Counted from the first letter of the stretch, positions 36,552 to 53,720 are shown. The stretch: 64,000 bases of DNA from Gloeophyllum trabeum ATCC 11539 (GCF_000344685.1 NW_006920411.1:2790870-2854869); one strand, 5' to 3'. Numbers and translations: made by a program. Notes: generated by a model not told the origin, from the letters alone.

Positions 36552-38208
36552 ATGTCGACGTCTTCACGGTCCCTCAAGTTGGCGGGTGCGGCAGCCCGTG
36601 CTGCGCGGCATGCCTCTCGGCCATCCAAGTTCTCTGCCAGGGCTTTCACCTGTTCCGCCAGGCGGGCATCAGAGCTGAACTCACTGCATACGTTTACAGA
36701 CGAAGAGAATATGCTACGAGAGTCAGGTCCGCTCCTCATAGCGCACTTGTACTGTCATCTGAAGAGCTGAATCTTTATAGTCCAGCGCTTTGCGACTGAA
36801 GTGGTCGGGCCAAGGGTGAGGGAGATGGACGAGAAGGAGATGATGGACCCCGCGGTCATTCAGGGGCTTTTTGAGCAGGGGGTGGGCTAATCCATGCTCT
36901 CCCACTGTGACGTCCGCAGCTCACACTGCTCCAGCTCATGGGCATAGAGACGAGCGCAGACCACGGCGGCGCGGAGGCTTCCTTCACCTCCGCCATCGTC
37001 GTCATCGAGGAACTCGCCAAGATCGACCCCTCCGTCTCCGTCCTGTGCGACGTGCACAACACCCTCGTCAACACCGTCATCCGGAAATACGCGACAAAGG
37101 AGCAGCAGGACAAGTGGCTGCCAAAGCTCGCCACCTCCAAAGTTTGTCTTTCTCATGTCTATACGATTTCGGGACTGACAAAGGTCGCTTAGCTCGGGTC
37201 CTTCTGCTTGTCGGAGCCAGCATCGGGTTCGGATGCCTTTGCGCTGCAGACGCGGGCGAAGAAGGACGGCAACCAGTGGGTCATCAACGGCTCGAAGATG
37301 TGGATAACGAACTCGTACGAGGCCGAGATTTTCCTCATCTTCGCCAATGTGGGTCGTCCACGAATCTGGCGTATTGCGAGAAACCTGACTGACATGGTAA
37401 TAAAGGTTGACCCGAGTAGAGGCTACAAGGGTATCACCTGCTTCATTGCTACGAAGGATATGGGCATCCAAATAGCAAAGAAGGAGCAGAAGCTAGGCAT
37501 TCGGGCCTCGTCGACGTGCACGCTTAACTTTGATGATCTGAAAATCCCTGAAGAGAATGTCATTGGAGAAATTGGCCAGGGCTACAAGGTCTAAACTGCA
37601 ATCCGTTGAACTGCGAGACATACGTACTAATTTGCTGAATTCCAGATTGCTATTGAGATTTTGAACGAAGGTAAATGGAGATGCTGCGTTGCGTATTTGT
37701 AAGTCGGCCTGCTCATCCACCGCCTCTCAGGTCGCGTCGGCATTGCAGCACAGATGGTTGGACTCGCACAGGGTGCCTTCGATAAGGCCGTGCCCTATAC
37801 GTACGAGCGAAAGCAATTCGGCCAGCCCGTCGGCACCTTCCAGGGCATGGCCTTCCAAATTGCTCAGGCCGCCGTGGACATCGAGGCGGCCCGCCTGCTC
37901 ACCTACAACGCCGCCCGGCGAAAGGAGGAAGGCAAGAGCTTCGTCAAGGAGGCCGCCATGGCGAAGTACTACGCCAGCGTCGTCGCGCAGCGCGTGAGCG
38001 GCTCTGCGATCGAGTGGGCGGGCGGCGTCGGTTTCACGAGGGAGACAGGGATCGAGAAGTTCTGGAGGGATTCCAAGATCGTGAGTGGTAGTTTTTATTC
38101 AGCGATGGGGAGGGTGCTGATCGGTGTATACAGGGAGCTATCTACGAAGGCACATCGAATATCCAGCTTAACACTATTGCTAAATTTATTCAGAAGGAGT
38201 ACTCATAG
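36552..38208 (+). CDS. Short/branched-chain acyl-CoA dehydrogenase, mitochondrial
   Basis: FAD enzyme oxidising short or 2-methyl-branched acyl-CoA in beta-oxidation or isoleucine breakdown. The ATG at 36552 starts an Arg/Ser/Ala-rich mitochondrial presequence. The core reads [15 protein letters not shown], then [37 protein letters not shown] and [14 protein letters not shown] (the FAD signature). Later come WITNSYEAE and [14 protein letters not shown]. The catalytic glutamate is in [14 protein letters not shown] near the end. At least seven introns are needed to join these. The sequence resembles ACADSB more than medium- or long-chain enzymes. It ends at the TAG at 38206, only about 90 bp from the convergent carrier gene. 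Confidence 0.88.
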
Positions 38209-38296
38209 CACGTTAGGACCTCGCACTTCGCACACTATCAGGATGTATATAATATAATCAATGTAAGCACTACAGCAATAAGCAAGCATATCGTTT

Positions 38297-39647
38297 TCAT
38301 GTTTTGCTCGGTGTCGTCATGAACATCAGGACAGCTTCGTATATTGTCCAGCCTATGGCGGAACTGAGCACCTTGCGGCCTATTCGGAGCGACACGCCGT
38401 CAAAGAATCCTGCAACTCCGCGTTGCTGTGAACGATACTCAGCTACACATATATGTTCAGGACGATGTGGTGAGACTTACGGCTAAGATAGTCCTGATTG
38501 TGACAAGCATCCCCCGGTAACGGTCTTCCGATCGGACTTGCACTTTAGTCTGCGGGTTCATAATGTCAGCAAGTTAGAGGTACAGAATGGCATGATGCCG
38601 CGACCTTGATAACGTCAAAAGGATGTGTGCTGAGGGTAGCAAGGCCACCCGCAGATGCGGCAGATATGCTGTGCATCAATGAAGAAGTCCCAGAAGATGA
38701 CCAGGCAGCCGGTAGGGCTTGGGCTACACAAGCATGTTACGTTGAAATGAGCACATCCAGCGGGATCAAGACACGCTCACTTGTTTCTTTCTTGAGGCGT
38801 TCATAGAATACGACGAAGAGGCCCGCATAAGGCGCGTCTCGCAAAGCTGACGCTGTGAACCCCCGGAATAGCTCCGAAGGCCCTGAACGGAATATCACAC
38901 CCACTGACGCCAGGAAGCTATCATACTTGTAGAGGCCGCTCTATAAGGAGCGTCAGTGCATAGAGAGCTTCGCATGTGCCTAGGTCTGACCTCGAAACGT
39001 GCTTTGAGCACAGAGAAGGGGTTCAGGATAAATCCTGCCGCAACGCGCGTCGTTGCGCCAGCTAGCAGATTACCCTGGCTATTTAATTTGGGCAGGACAG
39101 ATCCACGTCCGGCATCGACTCTCGGTTGAGGAGACGCAGCGAAGTACTGCACTTTCGCTAGTGCAGTCCGAACGTAGTTCAGCCCTGTCATATATATTGC
39201 GATACCTGGGACATTGCTGCAACACGGGGCAGAAGTGAGATTGGATTCACGTCCATTTATTTATTCCATACCGAGCCAGAGTAGCTGTAGTGCCTCGCCA
39301 GAGACCTAGCGGACCTTCGCTAGCCACAACATTGCGTGTGACATGGATAATCCTAGGTCTGAAGACAGTGAGACTTAAGATCCATCGGTTTCACGGACAT
39401 GGAACAGCACCTTTTGTTCGGGACGCTGTCTCCTTGTTGCAGCCGTGTCTTCAGCAGGTCCACTAGGAAGCATCAAGTTAGTGAATGATTACGACGAAGC
39501 TGCAGTAGGTCGTATGAACTTACGAGGCTGGAGACAGATGCTTGAAGCAAAACCCGATAGGGCACCTTATATTCGCTCGGTACATACAGTGAATTGATAC
39601 TAGCTCACGGCCTCACCTGAGAGCAGATGTAACCCGACATCGCCCAT
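38297..39647 (-). CDS. HEM25: Mitochondrial glycine carrier SLC25A38/Hem25
   Basis: Inner-membrane carrier that brings glycine into mitochondria for the first step of heme synthesis. The gene is cut into many small exons. The ATG at 39647 opens a 31-nt exon (MGDVGLHLLSG), followed by ALSGFASSICLQPLDLLKTR. The three carrier repeats are all present: QPLDLLKTRLQQ, NPFSVLKARFES and HPFDVIKTKVQV. Between them are GLWRGTTATLARNVPGIAIY and FRGFTASALRDAPYAGLF, both characteristic of the SLC25A38 group. The last exon reads GVAGFFDGVSLRIGRKVLSS and ends at the stop at 38297-38299. All junctions have GT-AG borders and matching phase where I traced them. Confidence 0.88.
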
Positions 39648-40043
39648 AGGTTCGTGTTGACTTGTCCGAACTTGTCCGAAGATGGACGTCGGCCACGAAG
39701 AGTGAAAATGGTTCCGACGTACTTCCGATCAACTTGGCCAGTGGCGGGTGCACACTGAGGTTGAGTCTCACACGGATATGACTCGAATATGGAGATGAAC
39801 TACAATACAATACACTTTTTCTTTCGTTATAGTAGTGATACAACGTAATCGAACATGCACATAGCGAGGTCATTAGGAGATACAACCGTCCGACGACCCA
39901 AGTAAACAAGAATGCAGCCTTTGTTATAAGGCGCCCTCGAATAACAGCTTCCTTGGTTTACTGATCCTAGGAATAGGAGATATCAAGGCAGGCCTATGGG
40001 GAGAGTTGGTAAGTGTGTCATTGCAGCACAGGAACATCCTTTC
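39648..40043. other. Spacer between HEM25 and RPC1
   Basis: About 400 bp with no coding signal. It should hold the HEM25 promoter and the RPC1 3' UTR, since both genes run on the minus strand. Confidence 0.4.
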
Positions 40044-45132
<5,089 letters not shown>

Positions 45133-45366
45133 GTCGGGCAACCTCCAAAGTCCCCGCTCGCCGTCCAAGCTCCAGAAAGGTCAGCACCAAGCCCAATAAC
45201 GCAAGGGACAGAGCAAGTGCAGAAATTCCTTGCCGCGTCCAGTCAACGCAGTGATCGAGGCAGCGAGATGGGATCTGGGCCACGTGGGCGGCTTTGCGGG
45301 TGTTTTCGACGCGTCAGGCATTGCGCGTCCTGATCACACATACGCCTGCCTCCGCCGCCGCCAGCC
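45133..45366. promoter_or_regulatory. Divergent promoter region, RPC1 / proteasome alpha-1
   Basis: 234 bp between two ATGs that face away from each other, both belonging to housekeeping genes. No obvious shared element such as a proteasome-associated control box is visible. Confidence 0.4.
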
Positions 45367-46491
45367 ATGTCCAGGACCTCATACGACCGGTAAGGGTGAT
45401 TCTGCTCGGCGTAACTGGCGGACTCACGCTTTACAGATACCTCACAGTTTTCTCGCCCGAAGGACGGCTCTACCAAGTCGGTGCGTAGCGTGCATTCGTT
45501 ATACAAGTATGTGTACTAATGCAAAGGTTTGTAGAGTATGCCTTCAAGGCCATCTCAGGCTCCGGGCACACCGCGGTCGCAGTCAGGGGAAAGGACACCG
45601 CGGTCGTCATCACACAGAAGAAAGTCCCCGTACGTCCACGCTCATCGCACAGTGTCAGTGCGCTCACCCTGCCCAGGACAAACTCTTGGACGCGTCCACC
45701 GTCACCCACCTCTTCAGCATCACACCGACGATAGGCTGCGTCATGACGGGCCTGATTGGTCCGTCCTTTCCCCGCCCCTGCTCTCATTTATATTCTGACG
45801 CCCTCACTATCCAGCCGACGCCCGTGCACAGATATCCCGAGCACGCGCAGAGGCCGCCGAGTACCGCTACAAGTACGGCTACGAGATCACACCCGACGCC
45901 CTCGCGCGCCGCCTCGCCAACATCAACCAGGTCTACACCCAGCGCGCCGCCATGCGCCCTCTAGGCATATGTGCGTCTTCCCTCTTCCCTTGCTTCGTCG
46001 TACTATACTAATTTCATCCCTCAGCCATGATCCTCATCGGCATCGACCCCGAGTTCGGTCCGCAGTGCTTCAAGCTCGACCCGGCCGGCTACTTTGTCGG
46101 TTTCCACGCGACCGCTGCGGGGCAGAAGCAGCAGGAGGCGATGAATCACCTCGAGAAGAAGTGGAAGAAGCTCGACGGCGGCAAGGGCGCGGATGAGCCT
46201 GCCACCGCGGGGCGCACGCTCTCGCGCGCCGAGGTCATCGAGGTCAGCTGTCCCCTCTTTTGATCCAAGTTATTCTCAGATAAGGATAATACGGGATGCT
46301 GATGGGTACGTGAATAGATGGCGATCGAGGCGATGTCGACGGTGCACGCGACGGACTACAAGGCGGGTGAGGTCGAGATCGGGATCGTGAGCGACACGGA
46401 CGATGAGAACCCCAAGACGAGGGGCCAGTGGCGTGTCATGGACGAGGCGGAGGTGGAGCGGCACTTGCTGGCGTACGCAGAGAAGGACTAG
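45367..46491 (+). CDS. SCL1: 20S proteasome subunit alpha-1 (PSMA6/Scl1)
   Basis: Alpha-ring subunit of the 20S proteasome. The ATG at 45367 starts MSRTSYDR, with an intron right after, then [17 protein letters not shown], the proteasome alpha signature. Next come [40 protein letters not shown] and the helix [18 protein letters not shown]. The segment [18 protein letters not shown], followed by [19 protein letters not shown], is typical of alpha-1 rather than other alpha subunits. It ends HLLAYAEKD with TAG at 46489. At least five short introns interrupt it. The length of about 260 aa fits the family. Confidence 0.93.
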
Positions 46492-46628
46492 TCGGTACCA
46501 GAGGAATTGTCGCGCTGTTTTGCTATCATCCCGTATTCAGATTATAAATCTCAAATCAACCAGGGCGAACATGCGAGCATAGCACCTGTGATATATTATA
46601 GGATGTATACATTCACACTTGCCGAGCT

Positions 46629-47104
46629 CTACCGCAACGATGCGCCGCCAGTCTACCACGCCGTCAGTCCACTACTTCACACCTCACCTTCCAAACGAAC
46701 TCACCTGAATCGCATCAATCTCCCAATCCTCCAACGTCCTCACGCGCGGCCGCCAGAACTGCGCCGGCGCCTCCCAGAACTCGCCGTACCTTTCTACATG
46801 CTGCACGTTCACTCCGCTCGGGCTTGCGGGCTTCTTCGGCTGTACGCCTGGCGGGGCAGCGGGATGGGGCGCGTGCGACGACGCCTGGAACTTCTTCAGG
46901 AAATCGGAAAAGTGCTCCTTGAGCTCCGTGGGTGCCTGCGGGTGGGCATGGGGCGGGTCGGGTGCTGCACGCCAGTGTCAGCGTGAGCAGGAGGGGAGGG
47001 GAAGGGGAAGGGGAGGACGTACCGGTAGGCCAAACGCGCTTGCCGACAAACTTGATGAGCGGCTCGTGCACTCTGGCCGAGCAGAGGCGCAGGGAGGGAT
47101 GCAT
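46629..47104 (-). CDS. Small mitochondrial protein, KGD4/YMR31-like
   Basis: Three exons on the minus strand, starting at the ATG at 47104 with MHPSLRLCSARVHEPLIKFV and GKRVWP. This matches the start of the KGD4/YMR31/MRPS36 family, which links the E3 subunit to the 2-oxoglutarate dehydrogenase core. The second exon reads PHAHPQAPTELKEHFSDFLK, later HVERYGEFWEAPAQFWRPRV and LEDWEIDAIQ. A short third exon closes with TGGASLR, a C-terminus seen in fungal relatives. The protein is about 120 aa. The N-terminal segment doubles as a mitochondrial presequence. The C-terminal half is longer than in yeast Kgd4, so the family call is moderate. Confidence 0.55.
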
Positions 47105-47955
47105 GCTCGATGCGCGTTAGTAGTTAGCTGAGAGATTCGGGAGATGCGTGCGAACAAGGGTCAGTGTGGCTGGGCTACTGCCCGTTTGGGACACTTGCCA
47201 CATTGAATCAGTTACACTGTACACGCACCTTGGGAATTGCGGTCTTCAGGGCTGGGTGAAAGGTTGTACCATAGTGAATTCCCTACAACATTTTGTCTGG
47301 CCCTAAATACTGAAACTCCCAAAGTGACACCCATTCCAAAGAAAGGTTCTGGCAAGGTCAGATGTCGGAAAAATCGAAAATGGCATATCATAAGTGATCT
47401 GGTCTGGCCAGGCATGATCAGCCTGTCAGGTTTGGGACCCCCTGGTCAGATTCAAAAACTCGTTATATGTCGTGATCAGCCTTATGAGCCCTGATCAGGC
47501 TTTTGGCGAAATATAATAAGAAAAGACTAGTACTGCCACCTTCCATTCCGATGACTATGTCGGAACTTTCCGTCATCCATTATAATTGTGAAAAGACATC
47601 GACACAAATATCTGCGGATGTCCTTGCCACTATCCCTTGTGCACCACATCAATATATTGCTACTATATTGGGGTTCAATAGCAAGTACAAATTAAAGTGC
47701 TGGGAGGTGTTTGAAAAAGCATCCTTAATTAAAATGCACTTTTATTGAAATTATTTTAGGATTATGATTCATTATAAGCGAAAATCGTATTATCATTAGA
47801 GCAAAGGATTATTATCGGATTATATCCAATTATATGCAGTGACGGAAATCTCCGACATACCTAACCAGCACTTTGACATTGATGGTGGAGCCTACGTATA
47901 TCTTGTAGCCTATTCAATTGTAAGCTATTTACTACAGGAGATGTTATTCTAGGCG

Positions 47956-48025
47956 GGATTCAAACACTGCACTACCATGTTATTTCACTTGTGATAACAT
48001 TTGCTACGAGTACACCACTACACCA
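47956..48025 (-). repeat. tRNA-like box A / box B pair
   Basis: On the minus strand, TGGTGTAGTGG (48025-48015) fits the box A consensus and TGTTTGAATCC (47966-47956) fits box B with two differences. The spacing of 59 nt between box starts is at the long end for a tRNA. I could not fold the whole into a cloverleaf. It may be a SINE head or a decayed tRNA gene, or chance similarity. Confidence 0.35.
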
Positions 48026-49756
48026 ACACACAATCCTTAAGTGGCTACATAATCTCATTATATATGTCATCTCGCACCCATACGGAGGCTTATGGGTGAC
48101 ACCAGTTAGGCTGCTATAGCACTGTAGTTCTATCCTAGACTGAATACAATTCATATTAATAGAAAATTAGAACAAAGGAATAGTAGCTAGACCTGCGAAA
48201 GGCGAAGGTGCTCCCAGCTGTTCATGCCAGAATGAGCCTGACAAGGCCTGACGAGAGCATGATCAGGGTGAATACAAAACCTTATAAGGCATGGTCATGC
48301 CTTATCAGGCTGTCAGGCTTTGTCAGGCCTGATCAGGGTTTTTGTGCTTTTCCGACAGAGCTATTTCACCTCTGGTCCATAACACATATGCAATGGTACA
48401 GTACTGTATGCGGATTTGGTGTATTGTAGCTAGCACATTATGGGTGGTTCATATGTTTATTTGAATGCAAGGAGCAAAGAAAATTGCAAGCAGCCAGAAA
48501 GAGCAGCAGTGGCAAGCAGGTCAGAAAGCCCACTTTCTCACTGTCCAGCTTGGATGACAGCTTGATACTGACTCCAACCTTTATTCCACATACAAGTCAA
48601 GTAGAGCCCAAGTTGATCCTTGGATTTTATTTCAAGTCACCAACAAGTTGTTGGAAGAATCAAATTTACCATATCAGTCCTGACAGAACCTGGTAGCATT
48701 ATCTGGCCTGATTAGCCTTCAATTGATAGCTGGTCAGGTCCCTGTCAGGCATTGTCAGTCTGTTGTTGGCCCTGGTCAGAGACTTACATGGCCTGATCAA
48801 GTCTGGTGGGAATAGTAGACTGTAGAGCTTCTATGACATGACGGATACAGGGGATCGTTATGAAGCAGACGTTGTATGATGCCTTCGAGGGCACTTGTGA
48901 GGGGTAAAGAGAAATGTATTCAAGCAGTTAGTATAATGACTCGATGTACCAGTGTGAATACATGTGTGAAGTCAGCTCAACTTTCCATGATTGCCAATTG
49001 GGTTCGGACATGGCTTTACTATGAACTATGTTTCAAGAGAGAGTGGGGGAGGGTTCCAAGGGAATAGCAGAGGGGGAAGTATTCTATGATCTTGAGGAAT
49101 GCATAAATATATTATGGATGGTAGGACACACTAAGGGGAGTTAGGCTGGCAGGGATTGGGAACACATGGGCATCTGGGCACCTGGAAAGTGATTCGAATA
49201 CATGACGTGGTCTGCCCACATTGCCCATCTGGGCAGGTTCCTGGATGGGCTGCCCAAGGTCCAGGTGCAGGAAATATTGGGCAGACCAAGACTGCCCAAG
49301 GGCAGATTTCTGGGCATGACCAGATTACCCATGTTGGGAAGGTGTGGGCAGACCAGAAGAAGTGGACCTACCCACCTGGACAAGTGGAGGGAAGATTGGG
49401 AACAACCAATCCTGGGCAGTTGGAAAAACAGATATTTCTGCCCAGATGGACAGGTGGGCAGGATGGGCAGTCCTTCTGATGATCCTTCTCATTGGGTGAG
49501 GAGGTGGGGGAGGGAAGTCACAGGCTGATATATGACCCTTGAAGTCGCTTCTTGACTTGTATACGTCATTGAGACTGTAATATATGACTTGTTGCTCTAT
49601 GAATATTCTCAGGCTGGAAGAAGGTGGCTGATAATGTTAACTATTCGTCCATGATATATGTTCAAGGTGCTTCCCTAGAGCTCTAAGTAATGGAGGACAC
49701 ATGATACCCCCCAGTTTTTGCTTGTTGTATACACCTGATCTTCAGAACCCTACATA

Positions 49757-49910
49757 GCTCAGCCTTAGAGAGGGGGACACTGCATTTCCCCCCAAACCCC
49801 CCTTCACATGCCACTATACATACAACTGTATACCTATCCAATAGAGTCATACTCAGCTCAGCATTAGGTGGGGGGACACTGCATTTCCACCCAGACCCCC
49901 CTGGAGCTCC
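49757..49910. repeat. Tandem pair with 99-bp period
   Basis: A block of about 50 bp running from CTCAGCCTTAG through GGGGGACACTGCATTTCC to a run of C starts at about 49758. It recurs at about 49857 as CTCAGCATTAG with the same GGGGGACACTGCATTTCC core. The sequence between the blocks is less alike. No coding function is seen. Confidence 0.6.
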
Positions 49911-50344
49911 CAAATCATCATATACACAGCAATGCTGGTTTGTGTAGGGGTACCCGGGAGTACCAATACAGTATACCAAGGGTGAGATTGCACCAATGTT
50001 AGCGAGCCATTGCTAGGGGTTTGGGGGGTTCCTGCAGCAGGAAACCAATAGAATACATACTGGCTACAGAATGATCACATTATCTTCCCACAATCCAGCC
50101 TGATTATGGAGCTAGAGGGGGTAAACAAGAGGCAGATTAGGCAGGATTTATACTGGTCCATCATGGTCCAGGACCCCAGAAATAGTGTGACAGACCATGG
50201 AATGGGCTGGGCAGAAGACCGGGACATGGGCACATATGGCCTCACTCAGGGACCTGGACCACCCTAGCACCCAGTGGGACCACTGACCTGCCCTCCCATA
50301 CCTGCCCATACCATCATACCAGAGCCTACTTAGGGGTATCAGTT

Positions 50345-51700
50345 TTGCAAGTCAGTTGTACCCAAGTAGGCAGGGGTAGGGGGGTGTCTGAGTTGTGGAG
50401 CAAGACCGACTGGGATGACCCTGACAACTGCCCTGACGAGAAGACTGCACCACCTGGACCATGTGATAAGCAGCATCAGTCACAGAATATCAATGTGTCT
50501 ATGTGCTTTGTCACCAGTGACGATGGCGAAATGATCACCGGGCATGAGGTGGGCAACATCTCCAACACAATGTCTTCTTTCTTTCAGTCGCTGGTTGCCA
50601 TTTGCGAAGCACCTCTAACATGGAAGAAGACTACCCCCCTACACATCAAGATGGCAATGTGGAAGACCATGAAGAATGCTTTCCCAAAGCTATCGCTTTG
50701 TGAGAACAACTGGAAGATCGAGGAGATCGCAAAGCAAGTCTATCCTGGGTTCAGCAAAAGACATGTCAAGCCTGTATATGTGTCTTAGGGGATGGACCTT
50801 GCTGCCCTACAGAAGCTAGAGGAAATCGACAACAACAATGACAGCAGCAGCGTGGCTGCAGAGTCTTCTTCTAACAATGCTCACCAGTCTGGATGGCAAG
50901 AAGCATCTCCCAAATCCTTGTCAGAGAAGCGGAAGGCTGATGTGGACCCCGAGGTGACAAAGCAGCCGGAGAAGAAGAAGAAGAGGCTGAACATGCACAA
51001 TCCCCTGTGAGTCATCTTCTTTACATGAACACCATTATTACTACTACTTGACTACAGTGCTGGTTTGACCATAGACCTTACGCGGGCTAGGAGTCCATCC
51101 ATGCTGCCAATGTGGGCAACAATGCGCCCCAACCGGCCACCAAGAAACCGAGCACTGCAGGTGTTAGTTTGAACCTTGACAGTGGTGCAAATGCTGCTGA
51201 CAGCAAGACAGGTGGTCCTTGTACAGAAGACAAACTCAATCACGGTGAAGACGGAGGACTCGGGCAAAGTGGTCCGGCCACTGGTGGCCCCGGTGGAGAT
51301 CGATTCACACTGACAGTCAACTTCAAGAAGCTGGTGGCAATGCCAGCAAAGGTTGAGAGTGGGTGGTAAGCCGATTGTTCCTTGATGTTTACTCGTACTT
51401 ATCTGGAAAGCAGCCAACTGTTTCAGAAGGAATGTTTGAGAAAGGCGGCATCACAGATGCTGGTTTTTGGTCTGGGTGGACCAACCTACCTGAAGAGAAG
51501 AAAGCAGTGAGTGATCCACCCACTGCCTTGCATCTGATTGATGCCTACACAGGGCTAGAATTACAATTTGAGAGCACAAGCTATCGCTGCCATTGTGGTA
51601 TGTTGTTTTGTGTCTCAGGGCACCATACACTTACTCCAATATGGCTACAGAAAGCTTGCAAGGGCAAAGAGAAGAGCAGGACTTCTCAAAATGGGGCTTA
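50345..51700 (+). pseudogene. Unidentified decayed gene
   Basis: A reading frame from about 50345 encodes NVSMCFVTSDDGEMITG and FPKLSLCENNWKIEEIAKQV, a style seen in repeated hypothetical proteins of Agaricomycetes, where similar frames often accompany transposons. It is stopped by TAG at 50786. The same frame then continues with MDLAALQKLEEIDNNN and a Lys-rich KQPEKKKKRLN, up to a GTGAGT donor at about 51008. Further coding-like pieces follow at 51.06-51.36 kb (with stops) and at 51363-51590 (FEKGGITDAGFWSGWTNLPE). I do not recognise the product. It looks like a recently broken gene. Confidence 0.45.
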
Positions 51701-52850
51701 AGACTGTCTCCTCTTTGAGTAAGTCTGTCTTCCATCTATGCTATGCTCGATAAGGTGCTATCCTGCATGCATGATGCACTAGCATCAGTTCTACAGGTGT
51801 ATGATACTGGGGGCGGGCAGAGGTATAGGAAAATGGGGGATTGGAGGGGATGTCTGGGAACGGGAGGAATTGACGCGGGTGGGATGGTAATAGAGGGGAA
51901 TCACTGTTATAGCTACCTATCCAGTGTCGCATCCCTGTAATAATTATGAAACGGGTCGGATAGATTGTAATCGATGCAAAAAGCTTTCTTGATGTGCTAG
52001 CATATCAACCCATATAGGGTAGTAGAGTGATTGGTGGATATTAAGATAGTCCCACATCGATTAAAATCAATTGAAACCATCTACTGATTGCTGCATGCTA
52101 AGAAGGCAACAAGAGGACAATCACTATCAAACAAAAAAGTGATTATATACTGTTTTCTCGTTTGACAGAGAATGGCATCCCGGCAATCAGCAGGAATGGC
52201 TGGGAAACGCTGGGAGTCATTCACAAATTAGGGGTTTTTGACTGGGACTGACCAGTCACTGCTGTAATGTCCCGGAAATTGAATTGACCCTAGTGCAACA
52301 CAACATGACTGGGAAGGGGATGGGATGGATGGGAGAAGTTGTGTAATTGAAGGGGCATACCTGGAGAAGTGTTAGACACGATTTTCAGGAGGATATCATA
52401 TGCATCCATTGTAGAGTAGCAACATGTCTGTGTTTTTGGGTGCAGCTGGTGGTGCACTGCTATATACAAATGTGTGCTGGGTTATATGCTACACTGATTG
52501 TTGTAAATCCACTGCCATACTATACTACCCATGGGGAGATGGTTTGTAGACTGTAGGAAGCAAAAGCAGTAGCTGGGGAGAGGCCCCAGGAGGGGTAGAA
52601 GCCAAAAGCAGTAGCTAGATGGGATCAGGTTGATATCTCTTGGAATCCTAAGTAAACCTGTAGCCCACTATGGGGTATGTATGGTCCAAAAATGGTGCAG
52701 CATTGTGGCATCATTTGGGGTTGCCAAATGCAAAAAAAAAACAGTTTCAGAGCCGATGGTAAAAACATTATATATTGCTAATCAATAGCTAGAAACCCAG
52801 TGGTGTAATTGCCAAAATATGTGCCCCATCTATCCAGTACAAACCCAGGT
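51701..52850. other. Spacer with short repeated words
   Basis: No gene is seen. The part at 52.15-52.33 kb is rich in CTGGGA and TGACTGG words. The rest is AT-rich unique-looking sequence with a run of nine A near 52.74 kb. Confidence 0.4.
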
Positions 52851-53330
52851 AATCATGTTACAAATCCATACAAACTTTTACAAATGCTACAAATTGCCCT
52901 CCTACAAGCTACAAAATTGCACAACATACCCTCAACAAGCCTACAAATTTATACAAATGCCCCATGCAAACATACAAACTCATACAACCCCCCCCCCTGC
53001 AAACATACAAATTTTTGTAAATGCCCATTAGAGAACCACAGAGTTGTACAGGCTGTGGTGAAAAGATCTACAAACTCTTTCCAAACACACTCTACAAACT
53101 TACATATTTGTACAAAATGGCCTGAAACAGCTCACAAATCATTACAAAGGACCCTGCTACAGTACACAAATATCACACAAATTGGTCCAAATAATCATAC
53201 AAATGTCCACCAATACAAATACAAATGGTAGTCATGATTTTTACAAATTTGTACAAATTGTACAAACAGCCTCCTCATAATGTACAAATACAAATCCAAG
53301 TTAGTGGTAATTTGTATACAAAAGTTGAGC
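52850..53330. repeat. Low-complexity TACAAA-rich tract
   Basis: About 480 bp in which the words TACAAA, ACAAAT and CATACAAA recur every 10-20 bases, with unique sequence between them. The spacing is irregular, so this is not a simple microsatellite. The open frames across it are rich in Thr, Asn and His and look non-coding. Confidence 0.7.
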
Positions 53331-53720
53331 CCATGACTCCATGGATATACCATGGGAGAGGAGTTGGGCATTCCTATCATCCTCATCAAAATAAGTGTGC
53401 TCCAAATGCGCCCTGACTGTCCCTGTGCCGTCCACAGAATAGATGGGGGATAGCACGTCCACCAGGACATTGTCTGAACCAGGTACATATTTGATCTTGA
53501 AATCACAGCCCATGTTATAATAATAATGTAATGTTTCTGGACAACACTCCTGTGCTCCTTTACACTGTTTAGGGACAATTGTCCAGGCCTGATGTAATGG
53601 GATTGCAGCTTGCCATGATCCGGGCTGAGCTTGAATGGCCTGCCCCGGCATCCCAGCAGGTAGACAGTGATCAGGGCTAGATCTGGTGCCCTGGGAATAG
53701 CCTGGGGGGCTAAGAATAGG
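53330..53720 (-). pseudogene. Ty3/gypsy RNase H fragment
   Basis: On the minus strand the frame reads CDFKIKYVPGSDNVLVDVLS, followed by PIYSVDGTGTVRAHLEHTYF. This matches the end of the RNase H domain and following linker of basidiomycete gypsy polyproteins. No reverse transcriptase or integrase adjoins, so the copy is a fragment. The left arm of the foldback starts inside it at 53506. Confidence 0.65.

Larger units (their letters stand above)
47105..50344. other. Repeat-rich, gene-poor region
   Basis: AT-richer than the preceding 42 kb and without any gene I can name. It contains blocks dense in single short words (TGATCAGG near 47.4, 48.3 and 48.75 kb, and TGGGCA near 49.2-49.46 kb), a tRNA-like site at 47.95-48.03 kb and a 99-bp tandem pair near 49.8 kb. 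These look like remains of retrotransposon LTRs and short elements. Confidence 0.5.
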
